From Echinarachnius parma (taxonomy: Eukaryota > Echinodermata > Echinoidea > Clypeasteroida > Echinarachniidae): a stretch of DNA of 64,000 nt. Position numbers and translations under genes: made by a program. Below are positions 10,641 to 20,349 of this stretch, piece by piece. The stretch covers positions 1 to 64,000 of the forward strand of contig JBAMJV010003141.1 in the NCBI GenBank assembly GCA_037951105.1, given 5' to 3'. Within the stretch, counting starts at the first letter, position 1; every line of letters starts with the position of its first letter. Below the pieces are notes generated by a model. It ran no database searches and was not told where the DNA came from. It saw only the letters and a program-made list of their open reading frames with translations.

Positions 10641-11149
10641 CCATGATATTTTACACTTATCTGCTCCACTAATTGGAAAAAAAAAAATCATTCGGATGGG
10701 CATATCTCAGCCAATACTTTACATATTCAATTGATTTTCGACATTTGGACATTATTTTGGATGCTCTTTCGAAAAATGAACTTCAAATTGAGAAATTCTA
10801 AAAATAGATTTTATGACGTCATAGCTTCTGTACTCTATAGTAACAATAATTTATTTACCAGAAGTGGAAAAAGTTTCATGAAATCAGTGATTATTGTTTG
10901 CATACATTACTTTACCTTTAATTTTGCTTAAAGGGATAGCCCCTCTTTTGCAAGCCAAATTTCTAAAGTTGCGAGATTATTGTCTTATATGAAAGAAAAT
11001 GTAATTTAATAGCATGCCTGGAAAACTTAGGGCTTATAATCTCTTTTTCGTGGAGTTATGCTAAAACTAATAAACCATCGTCCAACGGTTAATTGTGCAC
11101 TATATGTATATTCACCCAGTGAGGAAGTTCGTACACGGATTCCACGGAG

Positions 11150-11215
11150 TACCACAACGCTATGCGTGACCCCTACGTGACCCGCGCTAGCTACGTGACC
11201 CGCGCATATATAACA
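11150..11215 (+). promoter_or_regulatory. Possible TATA-type promoter
   Basis: Three near-repeats of CGTGACCC lie at about 11165-11200, in unusually GC-rich sequence, and run into CATATATAACAATGG. The arrangement (repeated upstream site, TATA-like box) is promoter-like and lies about 400 bp upstream of the TGACCT array. No downstream coding exon is recognised, so this is only a suggestion. Confidence 0.15.
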
Positions 11216-11555
11216 ATGGCATGACCTCGCTTAAACTGACTACATGTTATTATGTATTCTTAATTTTTGAGAATTTTCCCCGTGACATACCTTTACAAAT
11301 GTCGGCTTCACAATACCTTTACAAGAATAAGTACAATATTATTGTAATATTATGCTAAATCAGTTATTCTTTTCTTGACCGATGTATAGTTTGATGGAGG
11401 GAAGCAATCGTTTTTCATTCGTAGAATACAAATTACAGGGCTGTTCGATCTGATTTGTTTGTGTGTGTTACATTCATCCTCATCCGTCAACTGGAAACTG
11501 TTCAGACGTTTTGTAAAAGAGGTTAGCGTGTGGAAGAAGAATGGGGAATTGGAGA

Positions 11556-11868
11556 AGATGTGACCTCGGATACCACCGACCTACTTCTGACGGTTACCTC
11601 ACCATCCTGTGACCTACATCTGAGGGTGACCTTTGTCATCGCTGACCTACTCTTCGTGAATGGTGAACTAAAATGGCTTTAAGTGGCTTCCAGGGGTGCC
11701 CTCGACTTGTATTCACAAATGTCTTCTAATGGCGTATGTATTGCGTTGACCTTGTCAACGATGACCTACTTATGGTAATCACCTCCCAAGAGGTGACCTA
11801 CATTTTGTTATGACCTTACCAGCGGTGACCTACATCTTTCAATGACCTTACCAAGGGTGACCTACTTG
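11556..11868. repeat. Degenerate minisatellite rich in TGACCT half-sites
   Basis: Eleven exact TGACCT words fall within about 310 bp, mostly as GGTGACCTAC or AATGACCTTACC. The last units form a 31-33-bp period (GGTGACCTACATCTTTCAAT then GACCTTACCAAGG). TGACCT is the nuclear-receptor half-site (AGGTCA inverse). The array ends immediately before the left border of segmental copy A and is absent before copy B. Confidence 0.7.
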
Positions 11869-12371
11869 TGGTAGTAGCCTTTAGGAAGTAAATTTTGTTC
11901 CCACTACAAAGTGATTTGCTGGATTTTTTTTTGAAAAGTGGTGCAGTTGGTGCACCAGATTTTGCATGTACTGGTATCATTTTTTGATATGATTATATGT
12001 CAATCTTAGATTACAAATGTGAAATATAGTGTGGCCAGTCTGAGAAATTGCCTTGTTACGCTGATGTATGTACTTACTCATTACAATCATTATGTTGTGA
12101 GTTGTAAATTAATCATCGCAATTTGGTCTGTTGCGGCCTTATGGCGATTACGAGAGTCTGTAGCGTACCTTTAATCATCAATTCTGCAATAAATCATGTA
12201 ATCATTTATCACAATCAAAGAGAGAGATCTTTCAACTAGTGTGAATTTACAATTTAACTTGAGCATAGATTTTAAATGGAGAATAGTTATTTAGAAAATG
12301 CATATGAGTTACATTATGCATCAATTATTCTTAGATATGCATATTTGCATACTAATATGTTTATATTTCAG

Positions 12372-12400
12372 TTGCGACTTTTGTTTGTGTGTGTTCCAAA
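12372..12400 (+). other. Candidate non-coding microexon (copy A)
   Basis: TTTATATTTCAG precedes and GTAAGTATT follows a 29-base piece, which is an excellent acceptor and donor pair. The counterpart in copy B (25164-25191, 28 bases) keeps both splice signals although its own length changed. This suggests a spliced non-coding transcript, or chance preservation in a duplicate. No reading frame is implied. Confidence 0.25.
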
Positions 12401-12734
12401 GTAAGTATTATTTATAGCAACAAAAACATCATAGATGCATGTATATTTTCGTATTGTTTGTCATGTAAATAAATACAGCATGCTGTAGAAAGAGGGTTTA
12501 TTTATATCTGTACAATGTAGCAATGTAGAATAGACAATCTTGTTAAAACATGCAATATTTCAGTGAAGATGAAATTAATACAGATATCTTTATGTAATAC
12601 TACAGTCACGACTTTGAAAGAAAGTAAAGTTTTGACTTGCGTAATACTACAGTCACGACTTTGAAATAATGAAAACAGTTTTGAAATGATACGTGCGGTT
12701 TACGGGTACACCATGTGAGATGGGTGGATTGGTA

Positions 12735-13085
12735 AGTCCTGAAAAAGACTATGGTAGTCCTAGAAAGGACTGTTGGTGTAGTTCTGAAAAGAACTGTGGT
12801 ATTCTTTCTAGGAGGGTTCTAAAAAGAACTGTTTGTAGTCCTAGAAAGGACTGTTGGTAGTCCTATAAAGGACTGTTGGGATAGTCCTGAAAAAGACTGT
12901 TGGTATTCTTTCTTGGAGAGTCCTAAAAAGGACAATTGGTAGTCCTAGAAAGGACTGTTTTTAGTCCTAGAAAGGACTGTTGGGATAGTCCTGAAAAGGA
13001 CTGTTGGTATTCTTTCTAGGAGAGTCCTAAAAAGGACAATTGGTAGTCCTAGAAAGGACTGTTGATAGTCCTAGAAAGGACTGTG
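12735..13085. repeat. 22-bp tandem array of AGTCCT...AGGACT hairpins
   Basis: About 15 units of the form AGTCCTAGAAAGGACTGTTGGT are present, with occasional longer GTATTCTTTCTAGGAG spacers. Each unit contains AGTCCT followed by AGGACT, so every repeat can form its own small hairpin. The array lies wholly inside the Penelope-like insertion. Confidence 0.85.
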
Positions 13086-13121
13086 GTATTGCGAGGAGAG
13101 GGTGGATGGTAGGAGGGACTC

Positions 13122-13154
13122 GACGTTTCGAATAGGTTGACTATCCGTCGTCAG
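13122..13154 (-). ncRNA. Hammerhead-ribozyme-like motif
   Basis: On the minus strand the order is CTGACGA, then a helix GGATAG/CTATTC closed by loop TCAAC, then GAAAC and GTC. This is the conserved core of a type I hammerhead (CUGANGA, helix II, GAAA, NUH), with a helix III reduced to about two pairs and no loop. Hammerhead motifs with minimal helix III are known from Penelope-like retroelements. Self-cleavage is inferred from motif order only. Confidence 0.5.
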
Positions 13155-14360
13155 GAGTGGTTTTGAAATGGTACACACATTCTCTTGGCAGGAATGCCCC
13201 CAAGGGAGTGGATAGGTGCAGGCTCACATGAGCTGCCTGAAAAGAAATAGTAATCATTTGGTGAACATGTTACTAAATAGAAGTTATTTGGTTACAGTGA
13301 ATTTTAGTAACTCAAGTCGGTTTCTGCGTACATTTAGAATGTATTGGTGGCAATATTACTTCTATGATGTGATAGAAAACAGATTAAATGAAGCCTACAA
13401 TATTAGAAACAGCTTTGACTAAAGACCGTTTTGCCTTGTTGACTTGTTGGGCAAGTAAAACCAAGATTGTTTACATTCTAGTGGTCCTAAACCTGAATCT
13501 GGTGGCCCCAATTTTGGTTGCCCATTTGGCCAAAGGAATTTTTCATCATGATAACATTTGGTGGCCATCAGCTACTTCTTGGTGGTCTTGGGTTAGCAGG
13601 CCTGTGCTTATTTCTATTACTGTATAAATGGAAACTAAAATAATAATAATTATAGCTCACGGTCCGTCTTTCTACACTCGTGGCGCATCACTATTATTAC
13701 CCCAGTCATTTTTATTGGAAGTTCTGTAGTATCTGGTGCTAATAGAAATGCACTTCTTGCCTTAACGGCGGCACATAGTATCAGGATGTTACAGGGAATG
13801 CAACAAAGACCTCACATACATATGTGAATATGATAGGTGAGAGTATTCAAAAGAAAGGCGTTTAGTTGGTTTGCCTTGTGGCATAGTCTGGCACATAACA
13901 AAACAGAATTCCTCACATTCTAGTGGTCTGAAACCCGAATTCAGCGGCCACATGACAAACATTGCAAATTATGTTAGATATGGTTGACCATTCCAGCCGG
14001 TGGATTTTAGCATCATTACATTTTGGTGGCCTGAAGCTAGTTTTGAGTGGCCCCGGACCAGCGGACCGGACCTAATTTTGAGCACTGCTGTAGGAATATT
14101 TAAAATGTAAATTGCATCAATGTGTACATTTGAATGAAGAGCTAAATAAGAATGATTGAAAGATTATTATTAATGAAATACTTTACATAAATGATAGATA
14201 TTTGATGAATATGCATATTTAATTGCTCTTCCAAATACAAATTTCTTTATGATTACCTTTATAATTATGTTCCACCTTATCATAAAAGTGCCGTGATTGT
14301 ACAATGTAACTTATGTATCGATATACACTGTATATACAGTGAAACCTTGTTATAAGCCCT

Positions 14361-14526
14361 GGGCCCCATTGAAGAAAGAGATGCAATACATTGTAGGTTA
14401 CAATTAATTTTAAGTCGGATCATTTGACGAAATGCACAAATGTGATTGATTCAAATGTACATATTTGTTCTGACTTGCAATTAATCGTGACTATAGAATT
14501 GATTGAAACTCTTTCTGCAACAGGGC
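14361..14526. mobile_element. GGGCCC...GAAAGAGAT MITE, copy 2
   Basis: Opens GGGCCCCATTGAAGAAAGAG and closes TCTTTCTGCAACAGGGCT, with the same internal GACTTGCAATTAATCG-like arm words as copy 1. The copy-B counterpart of this site (26570-26608) keeps only the left 40 bases. Confidence 0.65.
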
Positions 14527-14852
14527 TCGGATATAACCAAGCCCACTAATAATTATACAGTGGAACGTCATGATAACGAGCTCTGATATAACCAAGCCTT
14601 CTTGAATTCATCAAAAGTTAATTATATCAAAACTCCATGACAACATTTTTTTATGGTGATATTTCGGCCTTATGCCCTTGTCATTCTGACTGGTTATTCA
14701 TATATTAGCAAAGTGTAAACAGCGTCCCTAAAAGTTTCCTATGAATATTTTATAGTTTTGATTAAAATCATATATACTTTTACTTGTTTACATCAGTATT
14801 AGTGTTGAAAAGAATGAGGTTTGGTTATACTGCATGTTTCATTAAAGGGGCC

Positions 14853-15113
14853 GTCACATATCTAAAACGGATTCCGTCTGACTTCTGTACGAGCTCAAAA
14901 GGACATTTTCGTCAGGAATACGGTCGATGACTGCTCCACCGCATTTTTCAGGGGTCCCAGGGCATCAACACCTGCTCCCAATTCAGCATTTTTTGCCTGA
15001 CTCCTTTTGTTTACTGACAGGCTACGGATTTCTGATCACTGATTTTCATAGGGTTCTCCCGAGCCCCGTCCGATATGTGACAAATTCGGCCGGAGACCGT
15101 TGTATATGTGATG
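14853..15113. mobile_element. MITE with GTCACATAT ends (copy A)
   Basis: GTCACATATCTAAAACGG at the left is inverted as CCGTTGTATATGTGATGC at the right. The interior contains CGGTCGATGACTGCTCCACC and GACAGGCTACGGATTTCTG. The same element occupies the corresponding place in copy B (26746-27006), so it was inserted before the segmental duplication. Confidence 0.6.
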
Positions 15114-17371
15114 CAGGCATTATGACAACCCACAAACTGTGAATGGGATTTACGACCTGCATATTTCCATAAAACAATATTTACATGTACGTACATGTAG
15201 ATACTGGCTATACTTTGATATTCATTTATTATTTTGGGTTGCAAGAAATTTCTTGTATTTGTTTTTTTATGTGGTACCCAAATTTAGACACTGTTCAAGT
15301 ATTATGTTATGTTGTTAAAAGCCTGTATTGTTCGTCATTGTCAGAGAGTGTATATTATGGCACACACAGCTGATGTATATTTATATGTACTTAGTCTTGT
15401 CCCCAAAAATATTTCCATCATTATTTTGTATATTTTTGAGGATTAGATATTTATTTTTGGTTAAGAATGTATTTTTATGCTTTAATTTTTCATTTTCCCC
15501 TGGAGTGTCCTTCCGTTCGTACATCCCCGATATCTGATGTTTATTTGATGGAGCAACATCACACTTTGCACCCAAAAATATAGTATGTTAAATATTCAAT
15601 ATGAATATAATATCCAGTTTTTGCATAAACACAAGACAAGTTAAAACATTGGATATGACGGTATAGATTAAATAAATTGGACAGATTTTCTCCATGTGCC
15701 AAAAAACGGTTCCCCACCCATAAAAGTTGGACACATTCTTGAAAGGAAGAAATTTGATCGAAAACTTATTAAACCTTCAAGGCTTTTTTCATTCAAACAG
15801 CAGCTGTAAAAGTTTCAAGAATTTGGTATACAAAATTGTGATCGTTTTTTCTTTGTTCTGAAGCGATTTTGATGAAAGAAACTTCATTTTGCCTTTTATA
15901 GAGTAATGTTTTTTTATATCAAGTATTACACTTTGTTTTTCTTTAAGTGCACTCTCATCCAAAACTGTACAATCCCTTTAAAGGTGAAGAAAGTTACCAT
16001 GCATCATTCACCATTTTTGATCAATCATATCTTGACAATCCATGCAGTTTGACTATTTCATCTGGTAGATACAGTTTTAAATCCAAAATGATTTTATTTT
16101 GAGATTTATATGAATATGTGTAGTTGTCTTGCTTTTGGTTTAAAAAAGCTAAATGAGTGAAATATATTGATTTATGAAACAAAGTTTATCGTCCTCAGAA
16201 TGCTACCATAATTCACATGTAAAACAGATGGATGTTTTGTCTTCTTTACTCCAAACTTTGGAAATATTTATGATTATTAAATATCACAGTAGATTACCTG
16301 TACATGTACAGTCAAGCGTCAATATGATATGACTTAGTATGAGTTACCACCAGTAAGTGTCAGTAATGTATGTTTTTATCAGTATGCACACATTTGGTCA
16401 CTGGGGGAGGGTGCTGGTGATGTTTCCACCACCACCACCACCCCCTCCCCCAATGAAAAAGAGAACACCTTGCATACCTAGGAAGTTGATGTAATAGCCT
16501 TGCCTTATTTGTCTTCACGATGTTGTCATTTGCAAATTCAAATTCCTTTCTATCATTCCTTTTCAGAAACGAGACATTCTTTATATTTCCTTCTGTGATC
16601 TTTTTTTCCATTGGACTTCACATGTTTGTATTAATTTGTCTTATAACCATTGTGCCTTTATGTTGGTCCAAATGTGTGTTTATGTACACTTGTCTTAACT
16701 TGAAGTGTTTTGAAACATGTTTCAGGCCATCTTTTTTTATCTTGAGATATAGATAAAGTGATAAATTGTTAACAGTTTGAAACACGTTTGAAAACAATGA
16801 TTTTAGTCTAGTCAAGTCTATTAATTGGATACACCCTTAAAGGGGACCACCGGGCAAATAACAACACATTACTACATGTTTTGGTACTGTTTTGTGATAT
16901 CAAATAGATACCTAACATTTTGCAAAGGGTTGTGTAATTCATAAACAAAGCAATTAATTTCCACCACTTACGGAACCACTACTATTTCCTGGTTCCTGGT
17001 TTGCGAGTGCGCCAATTCTACTCACGCGTACGTTTGTAGGCAATATAATTCCGAGCGATTCGCTTGCTGCACCCGCGGTAGTCTACACAATTCAGACCGC
17101 ATAAACGCATGCTTTAGAATGGTGATGCGGTTTCCAATTATATATTTTTTTCTGCAAACATATTTTTGTGAACTTGTTGATGGAATGGAATACTAAAGAT
17201 GTTACCTTTCTATTATACAAATATTAGTTTTGGGTGGTGGTACCCTTTAATACAGATCATTAAATTATTGCTGCCTGTGATGTGTTCGATGCGTGTCCAA
17301 ACATGGTTTATTACATTGACTTTGTCTTGAAGGAAAGCAAATTGGACTAAAAGAATCTTGATAATGTTGTA

Positions 17372-17612
17372 CAGTGGAACTACGTTAAAATTAGCTTTGA
17401 TATAATAAGATGGGCATTTTAATGGTACAAGCGCTTACAATTCCCCTTTTTCTTTTGTGCCTTGATATAACAACTAACAAGGTAATTTTAATGTTCCAAA
17501 CTTCTTGTTATTACAAGGTTCCACTCTTAAATCTATGTAAAATACCTCAATACAGTCATACTGCAGGTATTTTTCATGATCCCAAGCTCATGGTTATAAC
17601 GAGGTTCCACTG
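17372..17612. mobile_element. Tc1/mariner (pogo-like) MITE, CAGTGGAAC ends, copy A
   Basis: CAGTGGAACTACGTTAAAAT is inverted as ATAACGAGGTTCCACTG, and both ends abut TA. Ends of the CAGTGRAACCTCGTTATAAC type are characteristic of pogo/Tigger-like elements. It is non-coding. The orthologous insertion in copy B (29502-30664) is split by a word-array foldback. Confidence 0.65.
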
Positions 17613-17847
17613 TATACATACATACCGTAATGTTATATTATAATACACTCTAGTATGTAAAGTTGAGGTGTAATGGACAATAATCAAAAAGTAAATCCAT
17701 AAAAATTGACATTTAGTAGAATGACGAATCAATATGTCGGCTTGTTTAGCTGATTTGTAATTAAGCTTATGTGCAAATTATATGTAACATGACATGAATG
17801 GTGGATGTGAAGATGTTAATTACAGATGATAATAAATCGAAAATGCT

Positions 17848-18369
17848 CCGAATTTTCAACCTTTTTCTTGAGATTTCCTTTGATGATAGTTCTGGTTTCT
17901 CATATTAATATTACTGCTTAGGACATGCATGTATAAAATGCTTGTGAAGACATAACCCCAGTGGCGTAATAATAAGATGGGGCGTTAGCCTGAGAATGAA
18001 CTGGGGGTGATACTTCGGAGGTCATTGGTGTAGTTGGAGGTGAGAGGGTGGGGGGGGGGGGGGGGGGTGGTTCCGTATTCTTGATTATTTGTTTGTTTTT
18101 TCTTTCGCTCGTGGTGCTGTACCCCTAGCTCCAAAGTGCTTGTTCCACTAAAGACTGACCACGTCTCGATTTAATCAAAGGAACAATTATTTTGAGGCAG
18201 TAATTTATAAGTACATGATGATGATTAAAGTGGCCAGGGGGTGAAAATGATCGCCAACTAATCGATTTGTTCGTCATTGCTCGAGAATATTAACTTGTTT
18301 GTCACATGACTGACTTTGTTTGATAAGAGAGGTGATAGATTCGAGGGCATGGAGGTGTCTGATATAGAT
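17848..18369. other. Spacer with partial CAGTGGCGTA end and poly(G)
   Basis: Nothing coding. At 17959 CAGTGGCGTAATAAT resembles the left end of the hAT-like family found at 34752, and a G run lies at about 18050-18067. A matching right end was not found, so this may be a truncated copy. Confidence 0.4.
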
Positions 18370-18377
18370 GGTATCAG

Positions 18378-19100
18378 CAAGGGCGTCAACAGCTACTAAA
18401 AAGTGGGGGGGGGGGGACATTGCGAGGGAGCGAAGCGACTGAGGGGGGTAGGGTGTGGGAGGGGGGTGTCCCCCCTCCCACAGTAGGGAGATTTTTCATT
18501 ATTGGACCTGAAATTGTGCAATCTGGTGCATACCCAAGACCTAATTTTTGATTGATACGCAATTGTTTATACATGTCATAAATTGACCTCCGTCACCACA
18601 TGATCTGAAATTTTTAACGAAAAAAAGAAAAAACAAATACGAAATTTCCATTCACGCATCGCATGTTAATTGTCACTGTCGACGTCATTCTCCACGTCAA
18701 CCTCAATGTCAAAGGCAGGAGTTAAGAATATAAACAATGTCCCACGCCTCGTCATGGGCGTAGCTGCATATTTTGCCCGAATTTCGGGTGGGGGCGTGAT
18801 CATGCGAGGGAGCGGAGCGACCAAACCCGAGGGCGCGATGCGCGCGAGGGGGGAGGATATCCCGCGAAGGGGGAGTTTTCGTAATTTCGTTCAAAATAAT
18901 GCAATCTGGTGCATACTTTGGAAGGGCATTGATTTCAATGAGTCAGCCATAGTTATAGCTATAGTTAAAGATAATCATATAGATACATTATGTAATACAT
19001 ATGAAAAAGTGGGGGGACAAACGACACTGTATCCCCCCCACTTTCAAAAGTGGGGGGGACATGTCCCCCCCGTCCCCCGCCAGCCCTGTTGACGCCCATG
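18378..19100. mobile_element. hAT-like non-autonomous element with exact 8-bp duplication
   Basis: GGTATCAG flanks both sides (18370-18377, 19101-19108). The ends CAAGGGCGTCAACAG and CTGTTGACGCCCATG are inverted. Next to the ends are G- and C-runs (AAAAGTGGGGGG, GACATGTCCCCCCC). Two internal segments contain GAGGGAGCGAAGCGACTGAG-like text and AATCTGGTGCATAC, shared with the 35.0-35.8 kb tandem units, so the two elements belong to one family. No transposase is present. Confidence 0.8.
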
Positions 19101-19367
19101 GGTATCAGAGGAGTGTCTTAAAAATGGCCCGGTCTTCTAAAATTCACAATACAATTTTCTAAAGGTGATCTTTAAAAAAATCAGTAATTGCATTAATAGC
19201 GATATGTCCAATACCCCCGCAATACTTTTTCTTGTCAGAATATTATGCCGATGGTACAGGTCGGAGCCCTTTCTGCCTGATCAAACACGTTCAGATAATA
19301 ATTTCGTATTACTCCTGAAAGAGCGCTTAATTTGTTTTGTAGAACCCATTTTATAATGGCTTCCCAA

Positions 19368-20060
19368 TAGTCCAGCGGCATAGCTGAACAATTGTTCACT
19401 TTTCTCTAAAAGCATGAAATTTGGCACACATGTAGATAAATATATTCTAAGCAAATTTGGATATTGAGCCCTCTGAGATTTTGCCCAGGAAGGCCATGGC
19501 GGTCATTTTTCAAAATGGCCGCCATTGACTATTGAAGTGATAGAGGGTTATGTTAATATATGCATTATTATTCATCCTATTCTTCTTAAACATGTTTATT
19601 CAAGTGCTAAAAGCATTAACCCATAATACAAGAATATAATTTATTCCAAATCAATCAATATGGCGGCCATTTTTTCAAAATGGCCGCCGTTAAGTATTAG
19701 AATAATACAATTTTATTGAATATTTATTTATTATTTAATTATAATTCATCCTATTCTTCTTAAACATGTTTATTCAAGTGCTAAAACATTAAACCATAAT
19801 ACAAGAATATAATTTATTCCAAATCAATCAATATGGCGGCCATTTTTTTTCAAAATGGCCGCCGTTAAGTATTAGAATAATACAATTTTGTTGAATATTT
19901 GCGTTATTGTTGTTCTGATTTGTTCATAACTAGTCCATTCAATATTCAAAACATTGGGTGAGCAGCCTAGTATAAAACATTGTGTCAATATGTAAACAAA
20001 ACAATACACATGGCGGCCATTTTGAATAAAAATGGCGCCAATTATGATTAACAGTATAAG
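19368..20060. repeat. Left terminal inverted repeat of the Academ-like element
   Basis: About 690 bp. It includes an internal direct duplication of roughly 170 bp: ATCCTATTCTTCTTAAAC and CAATCAATATGGCGGCCAT occur at 19573/19747 and 19653/19826. Four pairs of ATGGCGGCCAT and its inverse punctuate the arm. Confidence 0.75.
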
Positions 20061-20349
20061 GTTTGTGTATTTCTTTTTTGAATGCGTCATTATTACATGT
20101 ATAACGTATTTGGCTTTCTATAAGAATAATTGGAATTGTTCTGTCAATGAGCGAGTATATAATTCATAAATCTCCACATAAACATGTTCTCAGGTCTCTC
20201 ACATACCACAGCTAATCCTGGTATTACTTTACCTCCTCCCAACATCTTTTTATCTCATCAAAACAACCTACCGCACTCTCTCTGAGAGTATTATGTAACT
20301 ACATGATGTACAGTTTGTATGTGCTGTACTCTAGTAGAGCAAAGGAACT

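Larger units (their letters stand above)
6659..10717. mobile_element. 4.06-kb element with GTATTGG ends and 160-bp subterminal repeats
   Basis: The left end reads GTATTGGTTGAGATAT, then (after a nested insertion) GCCCATCCAATTGAAT. The right end carries the inverse, ATTCGGATGGGCATATCTCAGCCAATAC. TTTA directly flanks both ends (6655-6658, 10718-10721), which suggests a 4-bp duplication, although the left TTTA overlaps the neighbouring MITE. Both arms carry the same 160-bp unit in opposite orientation, about five copies at 6990-8035 and three at 10075-10640. This is probably a DNA transposon with multiple subterminal sites. I recognise no transposase; the centre holds later insertions and one unassigned open frame. 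Confidence 0.55.
12693..13160 (-). mobile_element. Penelope-like retroelement remnant with hairpin array
   Basis: The insertion is bounded by a 14-base duplication, TTTTGAAATGATAC (12679-12692) and TTTTGAAATGGTAC (13161-13174). Copy B has the uninterrupted site near 25446. It consists mainly of a 22-bp tandem array and ends with a motif of hammerhead type read on the minus strand (13122-13154). That terminal motif, with GAAACGTC, is the one found at Penelope-like element termini, including the second copy at 28.2-28.7 kb. No coding sequence remains. Confidence 0.6.
11881..17847. repeat. Segmental duplication, copy A
   Basis: From TTAGGAAGTA onward this segment is collinear with 24723-30911. 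Matching landmarks include GTGCAGTTGGTGCACCAGA (11942/24781), TTGCGGCCTTATGGCGATTAC (12132/24984), GGGGCCGTCACATATC (14848/26741) and AAGTTGAGGTGTAATGGA (17661/30709). Copies differ by many substitutions and indels, so the event is old. Private to A is the Penelope-like insertion at 12693-13160. No protein-coding frame is conserved between the copies. Confidence 0.85.

Noticed and set aside
12735-13085. CRISPR-like regular repeats
   Set aside because: Eukaryotic context, no unique spacers of constant length, and units abut as a tandem minisatellite. The word arrays at 4.2, 29.6, 34.0 and 60.8 kb were rejected as CRISPR for the same reason.
15011-15244. Minus-strand frame similar to one at 26904-27101
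   Set aside because: The similarity follows from the segmental duplication and overlaps a MITE. It contains the element's inverted ends and shows no coding-type conservation.
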